Shown here: piece after piece, positions 1 through 6,269 of the stretch
How the letters are laid out: each line of letters starts with the position of its first letter
Numbering within the stretch: position 1 is the first letter of the stretch
Source of the DNA: Chloroflexota bacterium
GTDB taxonomy: Bacteria; Chloroflexota; Anaerolineae; Anaerolineales; Anaerolineaceae
Length of the DNA: 6,335 bases
Direction: 5' to 3'
Assembly: GCA_019136175.1 (NCBI GenBank)
Contig: JAGVUS010000351.1
Location: 1-6,335, forward strand
Made by a program: the position numbers and the translations under genes
The notes under the pieces: model-generated
The model's input: the letters and a program-made list of their open reading frames with translations, nothing else
What the model was told of the DNA's origin: nothing
Database searches by the model: none

Positions 1-5
1 CGGGG

Positions 6-824
6 CTATTCCACCGGCGGCTGGGAGTCTTCCAGTCTGCTTTCGGTTGGCTGGGCTGCTTCCGCTGATTCCACTGGAAGGGAGGCAGGACTGCCTGCCT
101 GGTACGCCTGGGCAAAGGCAACACTGCTGGTAAGGCAAAGATAGAACACCACCGGGGAAATCAACAGCGGGATGAACAGGCACAGGAAGATGGTCATATA
201 CAGCAGTTGAACGCCAAATATCAGTGCTGAATAGATGCCCACCGTCAGGATGGCTGCCGCCAGGAAGCCTGCCAGGTTTCGCCGCAGGATGCCCCACCAT
301 TCGCCAATTTTGAAGGCGGCGGAGAACTCGTTCCTTGCTGCCGTATGGACCATCATGGGCGGGAGCACAACCGCGTAGACTGCCACGAGGAGCATCGAAA
401 TCCCGATGAAGAAGAAGATTCCCAGTTCCCATAGGATCAGGAGGGCAACAAATCCGCCATCCGGGCTGGTTCCTTCCATCTCCAAAATCGGCATCAGGAA
501 CATCGGTCCGTAGATGAAGCCGATGGAAAACAGCATCATGGCGACCAGGGGCAGCGCATACAGGAAAGATGCCGCCCAGAGGCGGAAGCCATCCCGGAGC
601 AGACCGCCCCAGTCATCCCATTCAGGCAAAGCAGGGTCATTTCCCCTGGCTGTTGAACGCATCAGCCGGGCAATGTAACCGGTCAGCAGGATGGCGGGCA
701 GCAGGGGGATGATGGCATTGGCAAACACCAAAGCCGCACCAATCAACAGCTTGGTGCCCCATTTTGGGTCCTGGAAAGGAAATTTCAGCAGTGTTTTCAC
801 TGCCTCGGTGACATTTGGTTTCAT
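6..824 (-). CDS. DUF4013 family polytopic membrane protein, function unknown
   Basis: Predicted integral membrane protein of 272 residues. Hydrophobic stretches at roughly residues 26-50, 84-112, 125-158 and 184-237 (the last two probably hold two segments each) suggest about six membrane spans. The motif LPEWDDW (66-72) after the first span and FKIGEWW (171-177) before a later span resemble the DUF4013 family, whose role is unknown. The C-terminal 30 residues are hydrophilic, rich in Pro, Glu and Ser, and probably disordered. The open frame extends upstream to 899 with ATGs at 899, 881 and 836. I chose 824 because GGAG stands 6 bases before it, the other three lack a Shine-Dalgarno match, and the protein then begins close to the FPFQDP segment (15-20) that usually opens this family. 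The stop is TAG. It lies 105 bases after the rubrerythrin gene on the same strand and may be co-transcribed. The family call is from memory of its motifs; no function is inferred. Confidence 0.8.
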   Translation of the reverse strand: MKPNVTEAVKTLLKFPFQDPKWGTKLLIGAALVFANAIIPLLPAILLTGYIARLMRSTARGNDPALPEWDDWGGLLRDGFRLWAASFLYALPLVAMMLFSIGFIYGPMFLMPILEMEGTSPDGGFVALLILWELGIFFFIGISMLLVAVYAVVLPPMMVHTAARNEFSAAFKIGEWWGILRRNLAGFLAAAILTVGIYSALIFGVQLLYMTIFLCLFIPLLISPVVFYLCLTSSVAFAQAYQAGSPASLPVESAEAAQPTESRLEDSQPPVE

Positions 825-929
825 TGGGTTCTCCATTGCACTGGGGGTGGAATCCACTGCCGCACGGCAAATTTTTGCCATGCAGGCAGCACCAGTCATT
901 CTGATTCTAAAGTGACAAAAAACTGACTG

Positions 930-1427
930 TTAGTGAACCACCTCAAATTTGGCTCCCGGTAATCCGCAGACCGGGCACTTGTCCGGGGCGGTGCGGGCAT
1001 GCGTATAACCGCAGACGGGGCAGACGTAGTAATCGTATTCCCCGGTTTCCTTGCCCAGGTTCTCCAGGGCAGCACTGTACAGCGCAGCATGGACTTTTTC
1101 CACTTCCAGGGCATATTCAAAACTGCGGGCGGCGCGGGTGTCGCCTTCTGCTTTGGCAGTTTCCAGGAAGGGTGGGTACATGGAAACGGCTTCGTGATTC
1201 TCTCCGTTGATGGCTTCCTTGAGGTTCTCCTCGGTCGAGTGGATGCCTGCCATGGCGCGCAGATGGTTGTGAGCGTGGATGGTTTCAGCGTGGGCAGCGG
1301 CGCGGAACAACCGTGCAATCTGTGGATACCCTTCGGCATCCGCCTTTTCGGCAAAGGCAAGATATTTCCGGTTTGCCTGCGATTCACCGGCAAATGCTTC
1401 AGCAAGATTCTTGTAGGTTTCAGACAT
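930..1427 (-). CDS. rbr: Rubrerythrin (diiron peroxidase with C-terminal rubredoxin domain)
   Basis: Rubrerythrins reduce hydrogen peroxide to water in the cytoplasm of anaerobes and microaerophiles, with electrons entering through a rubredoxin-type iron. This 165-residue protein has an N-terminal ferritin-like four-helix part (about 3-130) with the expected ligand set: E15, E48 and H51 (ExxH), E76 and E79, E110 and H113 (ExxH). The C-terminal part carries C136-P-V-C139 and C151-P-V-C154, the four cysteines of a rubredoxin iron site. It is shorter than the classic enzyme of about 190 residues, with tighter loops, but no key residue is missing. The start at 1427 has AAAGGAG 6 bases upstream; the stop is TAA. 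It is preceded by its own control region and the liv operon terminator, so it is probably a separate transcription unit. An oxidative-stress role is inferred from the family; the exact electron donor cannot be seen. Confidence 0.95.
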   Translation of the reverse strand: MSETYKNLAEAFAGESQANRKYLAFAEKADAEGYPQIARLFRAAAHAETIHAHNHLRAMAGIHSTEENLKEAINGENHEAVSMYPPFLETAKAEGDTRAARSFEYALEVEKVHAALYSAALENLGKETGEYDYYVCPVCGYTHARTAPDKCPVCGLPGAKFEVVH

Positions 1428-1495
1428 GTTGAGCTCCTTTTCAAAAATTCATCATTGATAGGATACCACGAGAACAGGTGGATTGAGATTGTCAA
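1428..1495 (-). promoter_or_regulatory. Probable promoter and leader region of the rubrerythrin gene
   Basis: Read on the minus strand, a perfect TTGACA occurs at 1495-1490 and an extended -10-like TGGTATCCT at 1468-1460, followed by the ribosome site AAAGGAG at 1440-1434. The distance from TTGACA to TATCCT is 24 bases, too long for a standard housekeeping sigma promoter, and nothing resembling TATAAT sits at 16-18 bases. Either the extended -10 works alone or the promoter needs an activator. The presence of a promoter here is likely because a terminator lies just upstream; the exact elements are uncertain. Confidence 0.35.
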
Positions 1496-1519
1496 ATATC
1501 ATCAATCGGGTGATATTTG
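1493..1519. promoter_or_regulatory. Perfect 9-N9-9 inverted repeat upstream of rubrerythrin, candidate operator
   Basis: The arms CAAATATCA (1493-1501) and TGATATTTG (1511-1519) are exact reverse complements separated by 9 bases. The left arm overlaps the minus-strand TTGACA at 1495-1490, and the repeat lies 66-92 bases upstream of the rubrerythrin start. The AT-rich arms and lack of a following T tract argue against a terminator, and the position suits a transcription factor site. The spacing equals that of CIRCE, but the arm sequence does not match it, and I do not recognise a PerR, Fur, Rex or FNR consensus. The regulator is unknown. Confidence 0.5.
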
Positions 1520-1562
1520 GTCACGCTCCGGGCTGGCTGGGTAAGGTTCATCAAATAACGGA

Positions 1563-1603
1563 TAAAAACAAAGGCACGGGTCTGCAGATGGACACGTGCC
1601 TTT
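1563..1603 (-). terminator. Intrinsic terminator of the liv operon
   Basis: On the minus strand, 26 bases past the livF stop, AAAGGCACG (1603-1595) pairs perfectly with CGTGCCTTT (1578-1570). A further GAC/GTC pairing inside the loop is possible. The stem is followed by G and then five T (1568-1564). In the plus direction only three T follow the stem, so it is directional toward the minus strand. It separates the transporter operon from the rubrerythrin gene. Confidence 0.85.
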
Positions 1604-1629
1604 ATGACGGGATGGAAAAGAGGTGAGAA

Positions 1630-2343
1630 TCAGCCGCCCAGGTAGGCTTCCTTCACGCGCGGGTTACCCAACAGTTCCGCACCGGTGCCGGAAAGGGTGA
1701 TGTTCCCGGTCTCCAGCACATAGCCCCGGTTGGCAGCGCGCAGCGCCATGTTGGCATTTTGCTCCACCAGCAGGACGGTGGTGCCGCTTTGGTTGATTTC
1801 ACCGATAATGCGGAAGATTTCCCGCACCAGCACGGGTGCCAGCCCCATGGAGGGTTCGTCCAGCAACACCATTTTCCCACGGCTCATCAGGGCGCGGGCA
1901 ACTGCCAGCATCTGCTGTTCACCGCCGGAAAGCGTTCCACCGAGCTGGTTGCGGCGTTCCTGCAGGCGGGGGAAGATGCCGAACACGCGCTCAAAATCCC
2001 GGGCGATCTCCGGTTTGTCCTTGCGCTGCCAGGTGGCAAGCTTGAGGTTTTCCAGCACGGTCAGGTTGCCGAAGATGCCGCGCCCCTCTGGCACCTGGGC
2101 AATCCCCATGCCAACGATTTTGTCGGCTGAAATTTTGCGCAGTTCCTGCCCCTTGTAAAGGATTTTCCCGGTGTAGGGGATCAAGCCGGAGATGGCGCGC
2201 AGCGTGGAGGATTTGCCTGCTCCGTTGGCGCCAATCAACGTCACAATTTCGCCTTCGTGGACATCAAACGAGATGCCATGGATGGCTTTGATGTTCCCAT
2301 AGGAGACCCACAATTCCTGTACCGAGAGAAGAACGTCGTTCAT
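1630..2343 (-). CDS. livF: Branched-chain amino acid type ABC transporter ATPase LivF
   Basis: Cytoplasmic ATPase subunit that pairs with LivG to power import through LivH-LivM. The 237-residue length is normal for the family. Visible motifs are Walker A GANGAGKS (38-45), Q-loop Q83 followed by VPEGRGIF (84-91), which is typical of LivF, ABC signature LSGGEQQ (138-144), Walker B VLLDEP (159-164) with the catalytic E163, and D-loop SMGLAP (165-170). The usual switch histidine is replaced by Q195 in VEQN (193-196), which is normal for LivF proteins. The C-terminus ends AYLGG, also characteristic. The start at 2343 overlaps the livG stop as ATGA, and AGGAGG lies 4 bases before it inside livG, so translation is probably coupled. 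It is the last gene of the operon. UrtE of urea transporters is a close relative, but no urease gene is present here. Confidence 0.96.
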   Translation of the reverse strand: MNDVLLSVQELWVSYGNIKAIHGISFDVHEGEIVTLIGANGAGKSSTLRAISGLIPYTGKILYKGQELRKISADKIVGMGIAQVPEGRGIFGNLTVLENLKLATWQRKDKPEIARDFERVFGIFPRLQERRNQLGGTLSGGEQQMLAVARALMSRGKMVLLDEPSMGLAPVLVREIFRIIGEINQSGTTVLLVEQNANMALRAANRGYVLETGNITLSGTGAELLGNPRVKEAYLGG

Positions 2344-3110
2344 GTGACCTCCTGTTCGCCGAGATAGGCTTCCAGGACGCGGGGGTTTGCCTGGATTTCC
2401 TGCGGCAGACCTTCTGCAATGGTGGCGCCAAAGTCCAGCACTTTCAACCGTTCGCAGATTCCCATCACCAGTCGCATTTGGTGTTCGATGAGGATAATGG
2501 TCAGGTCAAATTCCTCGCGAATCCAGCGGATGAAGTCCATCAGCAGCATGATTTCATTGGGATTCATCCCGGCAGCCGGTTCATCCAGCAACAACAGGCT
2601 GGGCTTGGTGGCAAGCGCCCGGGCAATTTCCAGCCGCCGCTGCAGACCATAGGGCAGGTTCTTCGCCAGATCATCTGCATAAGCATCCAGTTTGAACACT
2701 GCCAGCAAATCCAGCGAATTTTGAGCCACCCGGGCTTCCTCGTTGCGGTAGCGCCCAATGTGGAAGAATGACTCCCATGCGGTGTACCCAACTTGGGAGT
2801 AGTGCGCAATCCGGACGTTATCCAGCACGGATAAGTCCTTGAAGAGCCGGATGTTTTGGAAGGTGCGGGCAATTCCCAGTGCGGTGACCTGGTTGGGTTT
2901 CAACCCCACCAGCTCATGCCCGTTCATGGTGATACTGCCCCTGGTGGCTTTGTACACGCCAGTGATCAGGTTGAAGACAGTGGTCTTCCCGGCACCGTTT
3001 GGACCAATGATGCCCACCAGTTCACCCTTCTCCAGGTCGAGGTTGAAATCGGAGACCGCGCAGAGACCGCCAAAGTAGTGTGTAACGGATTTAGCTTGAA
3101 GCAGCGGCAT
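2340..3110 (-). CDS. livG: Branched-chain amino acid type ABC transporter ATPase LivG
   Basis: Second ATPase of the transporter, 256 residues from the chosen start. Motifs seen are Walker A GPNGAGKT (36-43), Q-loop RTFQNIRLF (82-90) with Q85, the LivG-type signature LPYGLQRRLEIARAL (152-166) in place of LSGGQ, Walker B LLLDEP (173-178) with E177, D-loop AAGMNP (179-184) and switch histidine H210 in IEHQM. The insert between Q-loop and signature is longer than in LivF and ends in AYLGEQEVT, as usual for LivG. The open frame reaches 3185, but the ATG at 3110 is preceded by AAAGGAGG at 6 bases and begins directly at the conserved N-terminus, so the 25 upstream codons are rejected. The start overlaps the end of livM by 20 bases, and the stop shares ATGA with livF. 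Confidence 0.96.
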   Translation of the reverse strand: MPLLQAKSVTHYFGGLCAVSDFNLDLEKGELVGIIGPNGAGKTTVFNLITGVYKATRGSITMNGHELVGLKPNQVTALGIARTFQNIRLFKDLSVLDNVRIAHYSQVGYTAWESFFHIGRYRNEEARVAQNSLDLLAVFKLDAYADDLAKNLPYGLQRRLEIARALATKPSLLLLDEPAAGMNPNEIMLLMDFIRWIREEFDLTIILIEHQMRLVMGICERLKVLDFGATIAEGLPQEIQANPRVLEAYLGEQEVT

Positions 3111-4149
3111 CGCCCGCCTCCTTTCTGGCGCGCCAGCGCCGGGTGGCTTCCAGGTCATCGATGGGAACAAACCAGCGGAACTCACGCATGCCCATAATGC
3201 CGCGCGGTCGGAAGAGCATCAACAGCACCAGCACCAATGGCATCAGCACCATGCGCCACATGCCCAGCGGGCGCAGCAATTCCAGCAGGATGGTGAAGAT
3301 GGAGGCACCCAGGATGGAACCGCCAATCGAGCCAATCCCGCCGAGATATACCATGATCAGGATGTCGGTGGACTTGAGGATGTCAAATACCTTGGGGCTG
3401 ATGAATTGCAGTACATGGGCAAACAGTGCCCCGGCAATGCCTGCAAAGAACGAGGACAGGGTGAACGCCAGCAGCTTGGATTTTCGGGTGTTCACGCTCA
3501 TCAGGTCGCTGGCAATTTCGTCCTCACGGATGGAAAGAACGCCCCGTCCGTGATTGGAGTAAATGAAATTCCGAATCACCCACACGGCGAGCACGGTCCA
3601 GATGAACACCCACGGCAGCGTGGTCAGCCTGGGGATGCCAGGGATGCCGCGCGGACCACCAATTGCCTCAATATTCTCAATGACCGACTTGACAATCATA
3701 TTAAAGGCGAGCGTGACAATTGCCAGGTAATCCCCGCGGGTCTTGAAGGACGGGATGGCAACAATCAAGCCGATCAGCGCCGCTCCAATGCCGCCTGCCA
3801 GCACAGCCAGCGGGAACAGCCAGGGGTTCAGGTCGCGGGCGAAAATTTGCGTGGTCAGGACGGCGGAAATATATGCACCGACCGCCATGAACCCGGCATG
3901 ACCGACAGAAAATTCGCCCATATAGCCGTTGATCAGGTTCAGGCTGAGGGTCAGGATGATGTTAATCCCCACGTACATCATAATCAACTGGACGTAGGGA
4001 TTGACGAGGTTGAATTCAGGAATCAGGAAAGACAGCGCAAGTCCAACCACCAGGAGGATGGGAAGCAGCCTGCGGTTGGTGGCAATCTTTTCCCAAAGTT
4101 GCGTCAATTTTTGGCGCAGGGTGAGGGGAGGGTGGGATGTTTGCGCCAT
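3091..4149 (-). CDS. livM: Branched-chain amino acid type ABC transporter permease LivM
   Basis: Integral membrane permease that forms the translocation channel with LivH. The chosen protein has 352 residues, with a basic cytoplasmic N-terminus (1-27) and hydrophobic segments beginning at about residue 28 and continuing to about 313. Family motifs are NLINGYMGEFSVGHAGF (70-86), RGDYLAIVTLAF (137-148), GGPRGIPGIP (163-172), the IREDEIA loop (206-212) that contacts the ATPases, and RPRGIMGM near the C-terminus. After this comes a charged cytoplasmic tail of about 30 residues rich in Arg, Asp and Ala, somewhat longer than the core family needs. The open frame continues upstream to 4362, but that stretch only overlays livH. 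The ATG at 4149 has AAAGGT 6 bases before it, inside the last codons of livH, and lies 2 bases from the livH stop. Its end overlaps livG by 20 bases. Confidence 0.95.
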   Translation of the reverse strand: MAQTSHPPLTLRQKLTQLWEKIATNRRLLPILLVVGLALSFLIPEFNLVNPYVQLIMMYVGINIILTLSLNLINGYMGEFSVGHAGFMAVGAYISAVLTTQIFARDLNPWLFPLAVLAGGIGAALIGLIVAIPSFKTRGDYLAIVTLAFNMIVKSVIENIEAIGGPRGIPGIPRLTTLPWVFIWTVLAVWVIRNFIYSNHGRGVLSIREDEIASDLMSVNTRKSKLLAFTLSSFFAGIAGALFAHVLQFISPKVFDILKSTDILIMVYLGGIGSIGGSILGASIFTILLELLRPLGMWRMVLMPLVLVLLMLFRPRGIMGMREFRWFVPIDDLEATRRWRARKEAGDAAASS

Positions 4150-4151
4150 GG

Positions 4152-5027
4152 TTACACCTTTTGAGGTCTGGGTTTCCCCAGGATGCCGTAGGGTCGGAAG
4201 ATCAGCAGGATCAGCAGCACACCGAAGGCAACAAAGTCCCGGTAAGTGGAGGGCATGAAGGCTGCCACCATGATCTCCACGATACCGAGGATAAACCCGC
4301 CAATCATTGCGCCGCGGATATTGCCGATGCCTCCCACCACCGCCGCGATAAAGGCTTTCCACCCCACCAGGATGCCCATGTAGGGGTCAATCACCGGGAA
4401 GGCAATCGCATACAGCGTTCCGGCAGTTGCCCCCAGGCTGGTGCCCAGGGCAAATGTGATGGAAATGATCAGGTCCAGCGGCACGCCCATCAGCGGGACG
4501 ACCGACTTGTCCCACGAGATGGCGCGCATCGCCATGCCCACCTTGGTCTTCTGGACGATCACGTCCAGCATGATCATCATCAGGATGGCAACCACGATAA
4601 TCAAAATTTGCAGGTTGGAGATGGTCACGCCGCCGATGTTCCAGATGACGGTTTTTAACAGGGTTGGAACGCTTTGGGGATAGGGGAAGAAGACCAGGGT
4701 GAAATTTTCGAGAAAAATTCCTACACCCAGTGCCGTGATGATGGCGGATACCCGTGGTGCACTTCGCAGCGGGCGGTAAGCCACCCGTTCAATGGTTACA
4801 CCGAGCATTGCCACCCCCACCATGGAGAGCAGCAGGGAGGGGATAAATGGCAGATTTAAAAAGGTTGCTCCCAGGAAGCAGAAGAATGCGCCAATCATGA
4901 AAAGATCACCATGAGCAAAATTGATCATGGTGAGGATGCCATATACCATGGTGTATCCCAGGGCAATTAACGCATAGATGCTGCCAAGCTGGAGCGCATT
5001 GAGGGTTTGTTGCAGGAAAGTTGTCAT
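4152..5027 (-). CDS. livH: Branched-chain amino acid type ABC transporter permease LivH
   Basis: Integral membrane permease of 291 residues, the usual LivH length, with about eight predicted membrane spans. Characteristic segments are GSIYALIALGYTMVYGI (15-31) continuing into INFAHGD (35-41), ERVAYRPLR (79-87), the coupling loop MRAISWDKSVVPLMGV (166-181), GWKAFIAAVVGGIG (221-234) and the C-terminal FRPYGILGKP. These match the binding-protein-dependent permease family for branched-chain amino acids and related ligands. The start at 5027 has AGGAA 7 bases upstream, weaker than the ribosome sites of its neighbours. It follows the binding-protein gene after a 72-base gap that contains a hairpin, and its stop lies 2 bases before the livM start. 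UrtB of urea transporters is the main alternative; the sequence alone does not exclude it, though the Liv assignment is simpler. Confidence 0.95.
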   Translation of the reverse strand: MTTFLQQTLNALQLGSIYALIALGYTMVYGILTMINFAHGDLFMIGAFFCFLGATFLNLPFIPSLLLSMVGVAMLGVTIERVAYRPLRSAPRVSAIITALGVGIFLENFTLVFFPYPQSVPTLLKTVIWNIGGVTISNLQILIIVVAILMMIMLDVIVQKTKVGMAMRAISWDKSVVPLMGVPLDLIISITFALGTSLGATAGTLYAIAFPVIDPYMGILVGWKAFIAAVVGGIGNIRGAMIGGFILGIVEIMVAAFMPSTYRDFVAFGVLLILLIFRPYGILGKPRPQKV

Positions 5028-5051
5028 GGGACGGTTCCTGATACCAAAATC

Positions 5052-5082
5052 CCCTCCCGCAGAGGGTTGCTCCGCGGGAGGG
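5052..5082 (-). terminator. Hairpin between the binding-protein gene and livH, probable partial terminator or mRNA stabiliser
   Basis: On the minus strand CCCTCCCGC (5082-5074) pairs perfectly with GCGGGAGGG (5060-5052) across a 13-base loop. It is followed by one further G and then ATTTT (5050-5046), a short T tract. This fits a leaky intrinsic terminator or a 3'-end stabilising hairpin that lets the binding protein be made in excess over the permeases. A second small stem, GCCG with CGGC around a four-base loop, overlaps the binding-protein stop at 5100-5089. The hairpin is seen directly; the attenuation role is inferred. Confidence 0.6.
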
Positions 5083-5099
5083 AAATGCGCCGCGAACGG

Positions 5100-6269
5100 C
5101 TAGGGATTGGCGTTGGCGTACCAGTGGAATGCGCCATCCTTGATTTGCAGGATGACAGCACTCTTGATGGGATCACCCGAGCCTTCCTGGAATTGCATGT
5201 TGCCGGTCACGCCTTCATAACCGGTGATGACTGCCATGGCGTTGCGGACTGCCTCGCGGTCGTCAATCTTTCCGGCGTTTTGAAGCGCCATCCAGAGCAG
5301 ACCAAAGGAGTCGTAGGTCAGCGCTGCCACATCGTCCGGGGTGGTTCCATAGGTGGTCTTATAGTTTTCAATAAACTTGGTGGCAACCGGGGTTGCAGCA
5401 TCCGGTGCATAGTGGGTGGAGAAGTAATACCCCTCGCATTCGGTACCGCACAGGGTCAAGATTTCCGCACTGCCCCAGGAGTCAGAGCCAAGGAAGGGCA
5501 CATCAATGCCCAGCCGGTGTGCCTGCTGAACCTGTAACGGCACTTCCGAGTAATAATTGGGCGTGAAGATGACTTCCGGACCAGCGTCCTTGATCTTGGT
5601 GAGCTGGGCGGAGAAATCCTTGTCGCCGGTGGTGTAGGTTTCAAAGGCAACCACCGTTCCGCCGTTTGCCTCAAAGGTGGCTTTGAATACCTCGGCAATA
5701 CCCTTGTTGTAATCCGAAGCCACGTCATACAATACGGCTGCCTTGGTGACCTTCAGGTTATTGAGGGCAAACTTGGCAACAACCTGCCCCTGGAAGTCAT
5801 CAATAAAACAGGCGCGGAAGACATACCGCTTGGAAGCACCCGTCTGGGCATCCAGCGTGGTCTTGGTGTTGGTGGACCACGGGCTGATCAACATGACCTT
5901 GGAGCTTTCCGCAATTTCGGAAGCAGGAATGGCATAGCGGCTGGCGTTGGGTCCAACAATGGCAACCACGTTTTGTTGGGTGATCAGCTTTTGTGCCGCA
6001 GATGCGGATTGATCTGCCTTGCCGGCATTATCCTCAATGAAAAGCTCAACCTGGTATTTCTTACCGGCGACTTCCAATCCACCGGCATCGTTGATTTCCT
6101 TGACTGCCAGCTCGGCGGCGTTCTTGCACGAAGCGCCTACTGCGGGGATGTCACCGGTGAGTTCGGCAACCACACCGACCTTGATGGTCTGGCTTCCGCC
6201 TCCACCGCAGGCGGCAAGCAGCATACTGATGACCATCAACGTGCCAACGAGAATAGACCATTTCTTCAT
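5100..6269 (-). CDS. livK: ABC transporter substrate-binding lipoprotein, branched-chain amino acid (LivJ/LivK) type
   Basis: Extracytoplasmic receptor of the transporter, 389 residues. The N-terminus MKK plus a hydrophobic stretch (5-17) ends in the lipobox L18-A19-A20-C21 and a GGGG linker, so C21 should be lipidated and anchor the protein to the membrane. The mature part is a two-lobed type I periplasmic binding fold. Segments like those lining the ligand cleft in this family are VVAIVGPNASRYAIP (101-115), ISPWSTN (128-134), FRACFIDDFQGQ (151-162), SDYNKG (185-190) and LGSDSW (260-265). Cysteines C48, C154, C274 and C278 are present besides C21; C274 and C278 could form a short disulfide. 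The start at 6269 has AGAGGAG 7 bases before it; the stop is TAG. It is the first gene of the operon. The ligand cannot be read from the sequence: Leu/Ile/Val is the default, with amides, urea or aromatic acids possible. The symbol could equally be livJ. Confidence 0.9.
   Translation of the reverse strand: MKKWSILVGTLMVISMLLAACGGGGSQTIKVGVVAELTGDIPAVGASCKNAAELAVKEINDAGGLEVAGKKYQVELFIEDNAGKADQSASAAQKLITQQNVVAIVGPNASRYAIPASEIAESSKVMLISPWSTNTKTTLDAQTGASKRYVFRACFIDDFQGQVVAKFALNNLKVTKAAVLYDVASDYNKGIAEVFKATFEANGGTVVAFETYTTGDKDFSAQLTKIKDAGPEVIFTPNYYSEVPLQVQQAHRLGIDVPFLGSDSWGSAEILTLCGTECEGYYFSTHYAPDAATPVATKFIENYKTTYGTTPDDVAALTYDSFGLLWMALQNAGKIDDREAVRNAMAVITGYEGVTGNMQFQEGSGDPIKSAVILQIKDGAFHWYANANP

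Noticed and set aside
847..857. Short inverted repeat GTGGA-A-TCCAC before the DUF4013 gene as an operator or terminator
   Set aside because: Five base pairs around a single base cannot form a useful hairpin. There is no T tract, and it occurs readily by chance.
896..1495. Minus-strand 199-codon frame overlapping rubrerythrin in another frame
   Set aside because: The product is Pro, Thr and Arg rich without domain signs, and the in-frame alternative at 930-1427 is a complete rubrerythrin with a good ribosome site.
999..1544. Plus-strand open frame of 181 codons across rubrerythrin and its promoter
   Set aside because: It is antisense to a rubrerythrin with intact metal ligands and runs through its control region, and the product resembles no family I know.
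3111..3185. N-terminal extension of LivG by 25 residues
   Set aside because: It overlays the livM C-terminus, and AAAGGAGG directly precedes the ATG at 3110.
3406..4164. Long plus-strand open frame of 252 codons opposite livM
   Set aside because: Its product is rich in His, Gln, Gly and Asp with no recognisable domain, and it lies antisense to a clearly conserved permease. It is a codon-bias shadow.
4150..4362. N-terminal extension of LivM by 71 residues
   Set aside because: The extension overlays the livH coding region in another frame and has no hydrophobic or family-like sequence. The ATG at 4149 has a ribosome site and matches the family start.
4152..6269. Urea transporter (UrtABC) instead of Liv
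   Set aside because: No urease or urea-related gene is in the window and the proteins show general Liv motifs. It is kept only as a stated alternative for the ligand.
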